A stretch of DNA of 64,000 bases from Coniferiporia sulphurascens (lineage: Eukaryota > Basidiomycota > Agaricomycetes > Hymenochaetales > Hymenochaetaceae), in contig NBBA01000001.1 of the NCBI GenBank assembly GCA_002794785.1, positions 2,170,001 through 2,234,000 on the forward strand. Direction: 5' to 3'. Below are positions 11,126-20,132 of this stretch, one piece after another. A program made the translations under genes and the position numbers. Below the pieces are notes generated by a model, which was not told where the DNA came from, did no database searches, and saw nothing but the letters and a program-made list of their open reading frames with translations. Within the stretch, counting starts at the first letter, position 1. Every line of letters begins with the position of its first letter.

Positions 11126-13874
11126 ATGAGGGGCAGGTTTAGGTCTACTCAAGGCCAGGGTCAAAACCTGTTCCCAGCAGGAATGGTCTCTGCTCGTTCT
11201 TCCTCGTTCTCCAGGTCGATCTCGAGCTCTGTCCATGCACCTCCGGTGCCTCCCAAGGTCCTCCCCACAGTTTCCCCTCTGGTGGTGGAGATCACCTCTA
11301 AGCAACCCTTCCACCCACCATCCCGCCCTGTCTCGGGGGCGAGTGACCATGGAACTGGCCAGGTGTTGTCCTCCGCCTCTGCGCAGGAACCCCTGTGCTC
11401 CCATACTGAGGGAATACTCGCTGGCTTCCCCATTGTTGGGGGGGCCCATGTCCCTCCCCCTCTAGTTGCCCCAGTTCCACTGGATCCCAACTCCACTCTC
11501 GGTTCCATGTGGGCTGACCCCACGGCGACCTCTGCCCTCATTGTGCCTGCTCCCCCTTCTACCCCCCCCCAGGGGTGGAGGGGCAGCTCCCCATGTAGAT
11601 GAGACCCCTAGGGGCCCGTCCCACCCAGTTTCTGCGGCTATTGCCTCCGACTCCGACACTGAAATGTCGGAGGCTGCAGAGGAAGATGCCCAGCTTTCCT
11701 CGGCATCTGCATGGAAAAAGCGCAAGTCTGTCTCCACCCGCCCCCTTTTGTCCCCAAAGGCAGAGGAGTCGCGGGTTCCATACCTACGGCTGACCGCTAC
11801 CACTGCCATGCGGGCCGCCCAAGAACTCTGCGAATTAGGACCGACAACATCTGTGTCGGCCAGTCCTACCGCTGCCCTCCTCGGGGAGATTGCCTTCGCA
11901 GTCAACTCTCTCCAGTGTGCTCTGGTCCAGGAGGATCCTCAAGCCCACTCTGCCACCATGCAGGCCTTCCAGGTGGCGGCTGGCCCCCCCCCATCCTGGC
12001 TTCGGCACAGGCCCCTCTCTTGCCCCTCCCAGCCTTGGACTGTGATAGGTCCTCCCCCACCCCTGTTAAGCTCAACGGTTACGCGAGGATCGATGTCGGG
12101 GCTTCCTGATTGTCGGGACTGATGGTACGGCAATGGGGCTTCCTAGATGTCGTAAGTCGAGGGATGATCGTCGATGGGGCTTCCTGATCGGCGATGTGGA
12201 TGCGAGAGGCTTTCTATAGCAAGTCGGGTTACGACGAAGCGACTATTGGCCAATAGGCACTCAGTGGACTGGTGGTAGCAGATAATGGGCTTGTATGAAC
12301 AAAGAGCACAAGCTTAGGGCTTGTGCTACTGAAGTTACATGCTTATATGCTAGTCTATGTGTTTGCTACTGTAGCGACTTGGTTAGGTGTGTTTACCAGA
12401 CTATGGAACGTCATGGAACTCAAGGGAATACCTTGGTAATACAAGTGCGGGGATCAGTAAGCAGAGCACGTCATGATGGTGCGAGAAGGCGTCATCATGG
12501 CGTCTTATGGCGCAAGGCGAGTAAGGATGAGTAAGGTGAAGAAATGGGGGAGTTGCGCTGACTGATGATGAATGAATAATGAACTGAGTCAGCGCAATAT
12601 GGAAAGTAAAGGAAAATTGTAACAACCCCCCTCCCTGCCACAGCAGATGGTCCAGGTCATGTCTGACCTGACGTGCCAAATGTCCTTCATGATGCAGCGG
12701 ATGGACGCCCTTGAACGCCCACCCCCCCGCTTCCCTGGGGTTGGGTCCGCCCCCTCCAGAGACAAGAAAGGGAAGGGTAAAGCCTCCCCTAGTACTGCCC
12801 CTCCTCCACCACAAGGACCTTCAGGCCCTTCTAACCTCACCGCCAGGTCCACCTTGCCGACACCTGTCCCTCCAGGTCTTGCCGCAGGTGGGGCTACTCC
12901 TGCCACTGCGCCTGCTACTGCAGCCCCAGTGCCGACAGGAGCCCCCACTTCTGCTAGCACTGTGAAACAAGAGCCGAAGTGTGCAGTCCTCCTGGTTATC
13001 TGTACCATTATGGACATGACCCTCGCCATCCGCTTCCATGGAGCCCCCCCCTGCTGAAGCGCACCCCACTGATTCCCAGACGACTATTAACGTCCAGACT
13101 GCCCTCTCCCGCTTCCCCACTGCGGCCAAATTGGTCGTACGTGCTGTCCATTGGAATGAGTGAGGCAACTGCTTCGTCACATTCGCTCACAACACTCACC
13201 TGCCTACTATGAACAGTGTGAAGGAAGTTGTGATGGCAGCCATGCAGAGTGTCTACCCCACCACAGTCTCCCAACTTGTATCTTGGGCCTGCCTCCAAAT
13301 TGCCGAAGTCCCCACGTGCCCCGTGCTGGGCCTCCCTGCCTTCACAGCTGCTGACCTCCAGGCCGAGTTCCATGCGGCTAACCCCCACCTCCTCTCACTC
13401 CCGATGACCCTAGAGCCTGACTGGACCCGGGCCTACACGCTCCTTGGGGAGGACGTCATGTCTGCCCCCATCGCCTTCTCCTTTGAAGACCCCATGGGCT
13501 CCTGCTCCACGAGTATCCTCTCCACCCCCAGGAACCACGTCATCTACATGTTTGGACATCGACTCAAATTAGTCGCCTGACATGATCTCCCTTGCCTCCT
13601 CCAGTGCTCCAAATGTGCTGGCCTCGGGCACCTCTCCCACAATTGCAGGAACCGCCCGTGGGCGTGCTTCGTCTGCACTGGCCGTCACCATACTGATGAC
13701 CACCGTATGCACTGCCCCGGGTGCATCAGGGATGCCCTACCAGCTACCTCTCCCTGCACCCATCCCCCTAAATGCTTGAATTGCTCTGGCAAACACCGCA
13801 CTGACTCTTCCAGCTGCCCCAAACAGCGTGGCCATGCCCGTTCCTCCTTCGCACCACCCCATGTAAATGAGTAG
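11126..13874 (+). pseudogene. LINE ORF1 (gag-like, zinc knuckles), interrupted by a solo LTR
   Basis: Decayed nucleic-acid-binding ORF1 protein of the LINE. The N-terminal part (11126 to about 12063) is Pro/Ser-rich with at least one frame change near 11590. The LTR at 12064-12624 splits it. After the LTR the frame resumes (QMVQVMSDLTCQMSFMMQRMDALE), passes a Pro/Ala-rich stretch and shifts again near 12980. A conserved gag-like core follows, with a stop where TVHWNE would continue (about 13160) and another at 13578-13580. The C-terminus has three zinc-knuckle-like motifs: CSKCAGLGHLSHNC, CFVCTGRHHTDDHRMHCPGC and CLNCSGKHRTDSSSC. It ends with a TAG at 13872-13874. Confidence 0.8.
12064..12624 (-). 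mobile_element. Solo LTR-like element, copy A
   Basis: 561 bp with TG...CA ends (TGTTAAGCTC...TTGTAACA), flanked by the exact 5-bp duplication ACCCC (12059-12063 and 12625-12629). It lies in the orientation opposite to copies B-D. It carries the same internal blocks as they do: three AGG...GGAAGCCCC-type motifs (here as reverse complements), an 8-bp-stem hairpin and a conserved spurious ORF starting MNKEHKLRACATEVTCLYA. Termini and duplication length are those of an LTR retrotransposon LTR. No internal domain is present, so solo. Confidence 0.85.
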
Positions 13875-14128
13875 TCCCTGGATGTTCATGCAACACAATG
13901 TTGCAACGTCCTGAGTGCACGTGGAAGCACTCGTCCACTCCTTCTCGTCTACCCCCAGTGCTCCCTCTTCCCCTATGATTATTCTTTTCCAGGAACCCCC
14001 ATGGTATCAAATCGGTGCCTCCCCCTCTATGGTTGACGCTGCAGGTACGCCTGTCTTCGGCTTCCCCGCTATGCCCAACTACCACGTCTTTGTGCCCCCC
14101 TCTTCAGGGGACACCAAACTAACACATC

Positions 14129-14689
14129 TGTTACAATTTTTCCTTTACTTTCCCTTACTGTGCTGACTCACTTCCTCTTCATCATCATCAGTCAGCGCAA
14201 CTTCCCCATTTCTCTACCTTACTCACCCTTATTTCGCCTTGCACCATAAGACGCCATGATGACACCTTATTGTACCATCATGACATGCTTTGCTTACTGA
14301 TAGCCCTACTTGTATTACCAAGGTATTCCTTGGGTTTCCATGACCTTCCATAGTCTGGTAAACTACCCTACACAGGCCGCTACAGTAGTAAACACATAGA
14401 GTAGCATATAAGCATGTAACTTCAGTAGCACAAGCCCTAAGCTTGTGCTCTTTGTTCATACAAGCCCATTATCTGCTACCACCAGTTTACAGTGTGCCTG
14501 CATGCCACTAGTCACTTCGTTGTAACCTGACTCACTATAGGAACCTACCGCGTCCACATCGCCGATCAGGAAGCCCCATCGCTGATCATCTTCGACTTAC
14601 AACATCTAGGAAGCCCCGTTGCCGTACCACCAGTATCGTCAATCAGGAAGCCCCAACGTCGATCACCGCATAAACCGTTGAGCTTAACA
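14129..14689 (+). mobile_element. Solo LTR-like element, copy B (flanks do not match)
   Basis: 561 bp, TGTTACAATT...GCTTAACA. Unlike the other three copies, its flanking pentamers differ (ACATC on the left, TCTTC on the right). Host LINE sequence is also missing at this point: endonuclease on the left, mid-RT on the right. The simplest reading is that this copy is a recombinant of two same-orientation LTRs that deleted the LINE segment between them. Confidence 0.82.
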
Positions 14690-15035
14690 TCTTCCCAGTA
14701 TGGCACCTGCCAAAAATCAGGCATCCTGGATGCCACCACCGACCTTGTCAACAAAATAGAGACGGCATGGATGAAGCACCATGTCACCACCGCCTTGGCG
14801 GTTGATGTGGCGGGTTTCTTCCCATCTGTCCAACACCCTCATCTCCTTGCAGTCCTCTCTGAATTGGGCTTTCCCCCACTACTCTGCTCATGGGTTCTGT
14901 CCTTTGTTTCTGAGCGCCAGGTTGCACTGTCTTTCGACGGCTTTACCAACACGCTCACCCCTATCCCTAATATTGGGGTCCCCCAAGGCTCACCCATCTC
15001 CCCCATTCTGTCTGCGCTTTTCGCAACCAGCCTTC

Positions 15036-15597
15036 TGTTACAATTTTCCCTTTACTTTTACCTTATTGTGCTGACTCGCTTCATCTTCGTCATCATCAGT
15101 CAGCGCAACTCCCCCATTTCTCTGCCTTACTCATCCTTATTTCGCCTTGCACCATAAGACGCCATGATGATGCCTTATTGCACCATCATGATGTGCTTTG
15201 CTTACTGATACCTCAACGTGTATTACCAAGACCTTCCTTGGGTTTCCAGGACCTTCCATAGCCCTGTAAACGATCCTACACACGACCCTACAGTAGCAAA
15301 CACATAGAGTAGCATATAAGCATGTAACTTCAGTAGCATAAGCCCTAAGCTTGTGCTCTTTGTTCATACAAGCCCATTATCTGCTACCACCAGTCTACTG
15401 TGTGCCTGTTGGCCATTAGTCACTTCGTCATAACCCGACTCATCCTCAGAAGCCTACCGCGTCCACATCATCGATCAGGAAGCCCCACCGACGATCATCC
15501 TCAACTTACGACATCTAGGAAGCCCCGTTGCCGTACCATCAGTTCCGACAATCAGGAAGCCCTGACGTCGATCACCATGTAACCGTTGAGCTTAACA
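15036..15597 (+). mobile_element. Solo LTR-like element, copy C
   Basis: 562 bp with TGTTACA...TTAACA ends and the exact 5-bp duplication CCTTC (15031-15035 and 15598-15602). Excising the element and one duplication restores the LINE RT frame directly (ALFATSLL-TSLQVSDP). This confirms the boundaries to the base. Confidence 0.88.
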
Positions 15598-16136
15598 CCT
15601 TCTCACCTCCCTGCAGGTTTCCGATCCTCTGGTTCTCGTTCATGCCTATGTCGATGACCACCTCCTTACCACCTCTTCAATGTTGATCACCACTAATGTA
15701 TCCCAGCTTGAACAGGCCTATCTCTCGTTCTTGGCAGCATGTCATGCCCTCGGCCTTTCCCTGGATGACGACAAATCGGAACTCATTCACTGGACCCATC
15801 AGCATGCCCTCTGCAAAGACTCCCTTATTCACCCGATTCAACTGCCATGGCGGGGCCAAACCCCCCTTCGAATATTTCCCTCCCGCCCTCTGAGGTGGCT
15901 CAGAATTTTCTTTGATGCACAGCTTTCATTTACAGTCCATGTTCAACGCATGTGCCTCAAAGCCATGTCATCCCTTCATGCCTTGGAACTCCTCGGCAAC
16001 ACCCTCTGCAGTCTCTCCCTGCTCCACCTTCGACATCTCTATATCGGCTGCGTCCTGCCGGTACTCACCTGGGGTTCTCCCCTGTGGTACACCGGCATAT
16101 GCCAGAAGGGTAAATGTGACAAACTGACTTTAGTTC

Positions 16137-16696
16137 TGTTACAATTTTCCTTTACTTACCCTTCCTGCGCTGACTCACTTCCCCTTCATCGTCATTAGTC
16201 AGCGCAACTCCCCCATTTCTCTCTCTTACTCATCCTTATTCACCTTTCACCATACGACGCCATGATGACGCCCTATTGCACCATCATGACGTGCTTTGCT
16301 TACTGACCACCGTACTTGTATTACCAAGGCATTCCTTGAGTTTCCATGACCTTCTATAAGGCTGGTAAACACACCTAACCAAGTCGCTACAGTAACAAAC
16401 ACCTACAGTAACATATAAGCATGTAACTTTGGTAGCACAAGCCCTAAGCTTGTGCTCTTTGTTCATACAAGCCCATTATCTGTTACCACCAGCCTACTGG
16501 GTGCCCCTTAGCTATAAGTCGCTTCGTCGTAACCCGACTCACTATAAGAAGCCTACCGCATCCACATCGCCGACTAGGAAGCCCCATCGCCGATCACCCC
16601 CGCATTACGACATCTAGGAAGCCCCGCTGCCGTACCATCAGTTTCGACGATCAAGAAGCCCCAACGTCGATCACCGTGTAACCATTGAGCTTAACA
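16137..16696 (+). mobile_element. Solo LTR-like element, copy D
   Basis: 560 bp with TG...CA ends and the exact 5-bp duplication AGTTC (16132-16136 and 16697-16701). Excision joins the LINE frame as KLTLV-QSAACHQILG, a plausible match to the post-RT region of Tad-like ORF2. Confidence 0.87.
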
Positions 16697-17940
16697 AGTT
16701 CAGTCTGCGGCATGCCACCAGATCCTTGGATCTTGGTGGACTTCACCCCACGGCCCCTCTGAAGTCCTGGCATCCATTCTCCCTATCCCTCTCCGACTAG
16801 AGCGCACCAAATCCCATGCAGCCATCAGGTACCTTACCACCACACACACCCTCTCCCCCCTCCACACTGTGTGGAAGGGCACTATCACATCCTCCTTTGT
16901 CTCTCGGGTCCCCCCGGGCTGCGAACGAGTCCCCTGACACACTCGCCCACCATGGATCGCACTCCCGCTATTGCAACACATTCACATCGACCGGGCCATT
17001 GACCACTCTCAGGAAGCATGGGCTGCCCTTATCCAGTCACATAAAGGTCTCATCAACCAGCTGTGTTCCGACCCCTCCCACCTTCTCATCTATACCAATG
17101 GGTCCTGCAAAGGCCATCTCCTGTCTCGTACTCTGGTGGAGCTGCCGGAGTCTGGTTCTACCATGGAGAGGCTATCCTCACTCACAAAACATTTCTAGGT
17201 TCGCAGGTACATGCTACTGACTGCGAACTCGCCGCCCTAGCCGATGCCGCATGGCTACTGGCCCACTCTCAACCCATCCCCCCTGCTGTTACAAAGGTGG
17301 AGATATATACTGATTGTGAGGTGGCCCTTAATCTCCTCGCCAATCCTCACCCAGCGCCTGGCATGAATGTCGCCCTCCTCATCCATCACTACCTTAAGGC
17401 CACCATCAAGCACCTCCCCAATGTGCAGATTTATCTCCACTGGGTTCCAGGTCACACAGATGTCGAAGGAAACAAATTTGCTGACGTACTCACCACAGGC
17501 ATAGCCGATCACCCTCCCCCAGGGGCTACCCCATTCCTGCCTACCATCTGCTTCCTTCAGGAAGTTGCCTCCTCTTTGGCACTCACAAAATGGAAATCCG
17601 ACTGGGCCACTGCCTGTCGTCTCCTATGGGGCTCCTCTGATGCACACGCTATGGGCGTCACCATAACCCCCTCCACTAAGCTGACTGCCCTCATGCAGAA
17701 CCACAAACTCAGTTGGCACACTCAGTGCAAAGTTTTCCAGACCCTCCTGGGACACACTGGTTTTGGCACATACTATGGATGGATACCGGGACGCGACCCC
17801 CTTTGCCCTTCCTGCCAGGTTCCCAAGACGTGGGCCCATCTCCTGCTGTCCTGCCCCTCTACCCTCGCAGCCCATAAAGCCATGTGGACTACCCCCATAC
17901 CCTCTACCGAAGAACAATGGTTCTCGAAAGATGGGCTCCC

Positions 17941-18199
17941 TGTTAGATTTGCTCCCTGATTAAGGGTTAGAAACAAGTGATAACAGATTCACACAATGAT
18001 ACTAGTTAGTTTAGGGTAGGCTTGGTACCCTTCACTCACTAGAGTGTTAGAGCTGATGATGGTGGTAAGTGTTAGATTCACTCCCTGAATAAGGGATTGA
18101 AGCAAGTGATAACAGATTCACACAAATAATACTAGTTAGTTCAGGGTAGGCTTTATACCCTTCACTTGCTAGAGTGTTAGAGCTGATGATGGTGGTAAG
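17941..18199. repeat. Tandem duplication of the element's terminal ~129 bp
   Basis: Units 17941-18069 and 18070-18199 both begin TGTTAGATT and end GATGATGGTGGTAAG. They are diverged at scattered positions, for example GCTTGGTACCC against GCTTTATACCC. Confidence 0.85.
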
Positions 18200-18925
18200 A
18201 GACAAGAGATGAATTAAACTGCTTTTTACCACAATTTTATGTTGGGCTTTTATACCCTACATGTTGTAGTCTATTTACTATGTTCTGGTAGATACTACAA
18301 CATACTACTCTTGCTTTATAAGTCATAAGAATGTTCCGGTACAATCCTGTACATGCTATTTACTATTCTTAGCTTCTTATGAGTCAGTTACATATTCTGG
18401 TATGTTCTACAGCCTACCATGCTATCTTTATCTTATGCTAGAACCTTCCCTGAGTTTCCATCGAGTCATACAGTATAATATCTAAGTTAACCATTCTTGG
18501 ATACTACTATACCTATGATGCTTCTCCTTATTTCCTAATCGGTTCTGCTGTGCGATACACTATACTTGGCTCTCATCAATTGTGTCTTCAATTGATCACC
18601 CTGCTTCCATTGGCTATTCTTAGCTGAATGCTTAGATATACTTGTGTGGCTCAGCGATTATGCTAGCCTTCTTAATCTTATCTTGTTGTGGCTTGTTACT
18701 TATTACTGTAGACTAATATTGAGTCATTTCCATTGTTGTGTTGAAAGGGGTTCATTCTGGTGTTCTATTGTCTACTGGCATAAAGAGCTCCTCAGGCCCT
18801 ATAGCGTTTATATTCGTTATCCTGCTATACCCGGGTGTGACTCTATATGAAGGTTCATCATTGAACCATTGTATTATAATCTCTTTATCTATTGGTACTA
18901 ACTCCTGTCTTTGATTTGGTTCTTT

Positions 18926-19360
18926 TCAATCTACTGTTGTGTGTCCTTTGGCTATGAAGTTGGCTTTGTATGCGAATAGTTGTTCTTGTAGTTGTTTATT
19001 GATAGTATGAACTATTTGGTGTGCCGCTTCTGCATAATTGGTTGATGTAATAACTGCCCTTTGATAACATAATTCATTATGTGGCTGATTATAAATCTTG
19101 GTTCTTGTGTAAGCGCTGATTACATATCTATTCAATTGGTATGAGAACATAGTTGCTCTATGTTCGATTATTACTTCTAGCCTTTCTGCCACTTGTTGTT
19201 CCCTTGTAGTATGATCAAATGTAATTTGACAGTTGTCATATCCTGCATTCTGTCCTACTGTTGCACATGCAATATTAAATGCTTTCCATGCTACTTGATC
19301 TGCATCTTTACAGTGTTGACATAGGTTCCTGGTATTGATTAGAGTTACAAGTCTTGCCAT
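18926..19360 (-). CDS. Unknown 144-residue ORF inside the 1476-bp element
   Basis: Family not recognised. The ORF starts with ATG 56 bases inside the right terminus of the element and runs 144 codons without a stop in AT-rich DNA, where long chance ORFs are less likely. The protein (MARLVTLINTRNLCQHCKDA...) has an N-terminal Cys-x2-Cys pair, is Gln/Thr/Asn-rich, and has predicted helices in the middle and near the end (NYAEAAHQIVHTINKQLQEQ). It has no membrane segment or known catalytic motif. It could be the remains of an element-encoded gag-like protein or a captured host exon. Confidence 0.4.
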   Translation of the reverse strand: MARLVTLINTRNLCQHCKDADQVAWKAFNIACATVGQNAGYDNCQITFDHTTREQQVAERLEVIIEHRATMFSYQLNRYVISAYTRTKIYNQPHNELCYQRAVITSTNYAEAAHQIVHTINKQLQEQLFAYKANFIAKGHTTVD

Positions 19361-19648
19361 GTCGATCTTGCTAATCCGTCGATCCGGCGATCACGATTTT
19401 CATCAATTTACTAACACTCCCCTTCCTTGCTGAATTTCTGGCCATCTCCCCTGCCTTTGAGGCTGACCCCATCCTCACCTTTGACCCAGGCGGCCCCACC
19501 ACCGTCACCATTTCCGCTTCAGGCTTTGCCTTTGGCAACTAAGCAGATGACGCATTTCTCTTTCCTTGCCCACAGGCAATCCCATCTCTGCTTATGGCAT
19601 CCCCTTATTAGTTTGCTCTTTATAACAACTACCATCTCACTCAACACA

Positions 19649-19664
19649 GGGGCCTAAAGGCCCC
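19649..19664 (+). other. Hairpin in the LINE 3' UTR
   Basis: GGGGCC-TAAA-GGCCCC, a perfect 6-bp GC stem with a 4-base loop, about 55 bases before the A-rich tail begins. Some LINEs use 3' stem-loops for recognition by their reverse transcriptase. Confidence 0.6.
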
Positions 19665-19741
19665 CGGAGCGTATTTTGTACTAGATAGTCATGACATGCA
19701 CTATAGAAATGCATTTTAAAAATAAAATAAAAATTAAAAAA

Positions 19742-19755
19742 ACCCCCCCAGGAGT
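19742..19755. repeat. Right target-site duplication of the LINE
   Basis: Exact copy of the 14 bases at 10982-10995, immediately after the A-rich tail. Confidence 0.85.
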
Positions 19756-20132
19756 TACAAAGTTTTAATCAACAAGTTCCATAGAGGTCCCCGAACACTA
19801 CACATAACTTCGGTTTTATGGGCATATCCTATATATTGATGGACTAGATACATTTACAAAAATTGGACGTCTCGGAAGACAAAGAGGCGTGGCCCCTCAG
19901 GTCTCCCAGAACCGACAGACGGAGCCAATTCTGCCAATGTTTATACCATCGACCACTCTACTCCATCGAAGCCGTGCAAACTACGAATTACAAAGTGCAT
20001 ATTACTACATATTGCCAAAGATAAACGTCACAGAGTTCCAACATTTACATATTACAATTTGGACCCGCCGTTTTGAGGGATGGCCAAAGAGCGCGAACGT
20101 AGAAAATCATTTGAGAACACAGCCGCGCGTCC
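19756..20132. other. Intergenic
   Basis: 377 bases between the LINE insertion and the 3' end of the SYLF-SH3 gene. Nothing supportable was seen beyond its 3' flank. Confidence 0.45.

Larger units (their letters stand above)
17941..19416 (-). mobile_element. 1476-bp TG...CA element with a 5-bp duplication, second family
   Basis: Begins TGTTAGATTT and ends TTTACTAACA, with the exact duplication CTCCC (17936-17940 and 19417-19421). Excision restores the LINE ORF2 C-terminus (WFSKDGLP-FLAEFLAISPAFEADP) without a frame change. The ends share TGTTAG/CTAACA and the duplication length matches an LTR retroelement. No LTR-length repeat is seen at both ends, so this is either a long solo LTR or a non-autonomous element. 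The interior is AT-rich and CpG is rare on reading. It holds one minus-strand ORF that starts 56 bases from the right terminus. Strand is given by that ORF. Confidence 0.75.
13877..19542 (+). pseudogene. LINE ORF2 (endonuclease-RT-RNase H), fragmented and partly deleted
   Basis: Remnant of the LINE polyprotein. From about 13915 the N-terminal part of an APE-type endonuclease is readable (SMIILFQEPPWYQIG region), up to the insertion at 14129. After it, the sequence resumes well inside the RT (SGILDATTDLVNKIE, then VDVAGFFPSV, then GVPQGSPISPILSALF). A second insertion splits the RT at 15036, and the catalytic YVDD appears at about 15649-15660. A third insertion (16137) lies in the connection region. 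The RNase H domain follows (YTNGSC, YTDCEVAL, WVPGHTDVEGNKFAD), then a Cys-rich tail (CPSCQVPKTWAHLLLSC). The last ~40 codons lie beyond the element at 17941-19416 and end in TAA at 19540-19542. The loss between endonuclease and RT is estimated at over 1 kb by comparison with usual ORF2 length. Confidence 0.85.
10996..19741 (+). mobile_element. Dead Tad-like LINE (non-LTR retrotransposon) with five nested insertions
   Basis: The element starts after the left duplication, carries a short (CAA)n tract near 11068-11082, then a gag-like ORF1 with zinc knuckles, ORF2 (endonuclease, reverse transcriptase, RNase H) and a 3' UTR ending in an A-rich tail (about 19718-19741). The RNase H domain after the RT and the gag-type zinc knuckles suggest the Tad1 clade. 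Removing the nested elements (12064-12624, 14129-14689, 15036-15597, 16137-16696, 17941-19416) and one copy of each 5-bp duplication leaves about 5.0 kb. Most of the endonuclease and the start of the RT are missing at the second insertion. In-frame stops and frameshifts show it is inactive. A 3' UTR hairpin lies at 19649-19664. Confidence 0.9.

Noticed and set aside
11161..11541. Minus-strand ORFs across the LINE ORF1 (11123-11905)
   Set aside because: Antisense shadows of a GC-rich, Pro-rich coding region; no domain.
12295..12534. ORF starting MNKEHKLRACATEVTCLYA, repeated at 14229-14459, 15137-15367 and 16284-16466
   Set aside because: It recurs only because each lies inside a copy of the same LTR-like element. 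Lengths and C-termini differ between copies and no domain is seen.
14129..15597. Copies B and C as the two LTRs of one retrotransposon
   Set aside because: The sequence between them is LINE reverse transcriptase continuing past copy C in frame, and copy C has its own 5-bp duplication.
12064..16696. Copies A-D as MITE-type DNA transposons
   Set aside because: Inverted terminal identity is only 5 bp (TGTTA/TAACA), with TG...CA ends and 5-bp duplications, which fit LTRs better.
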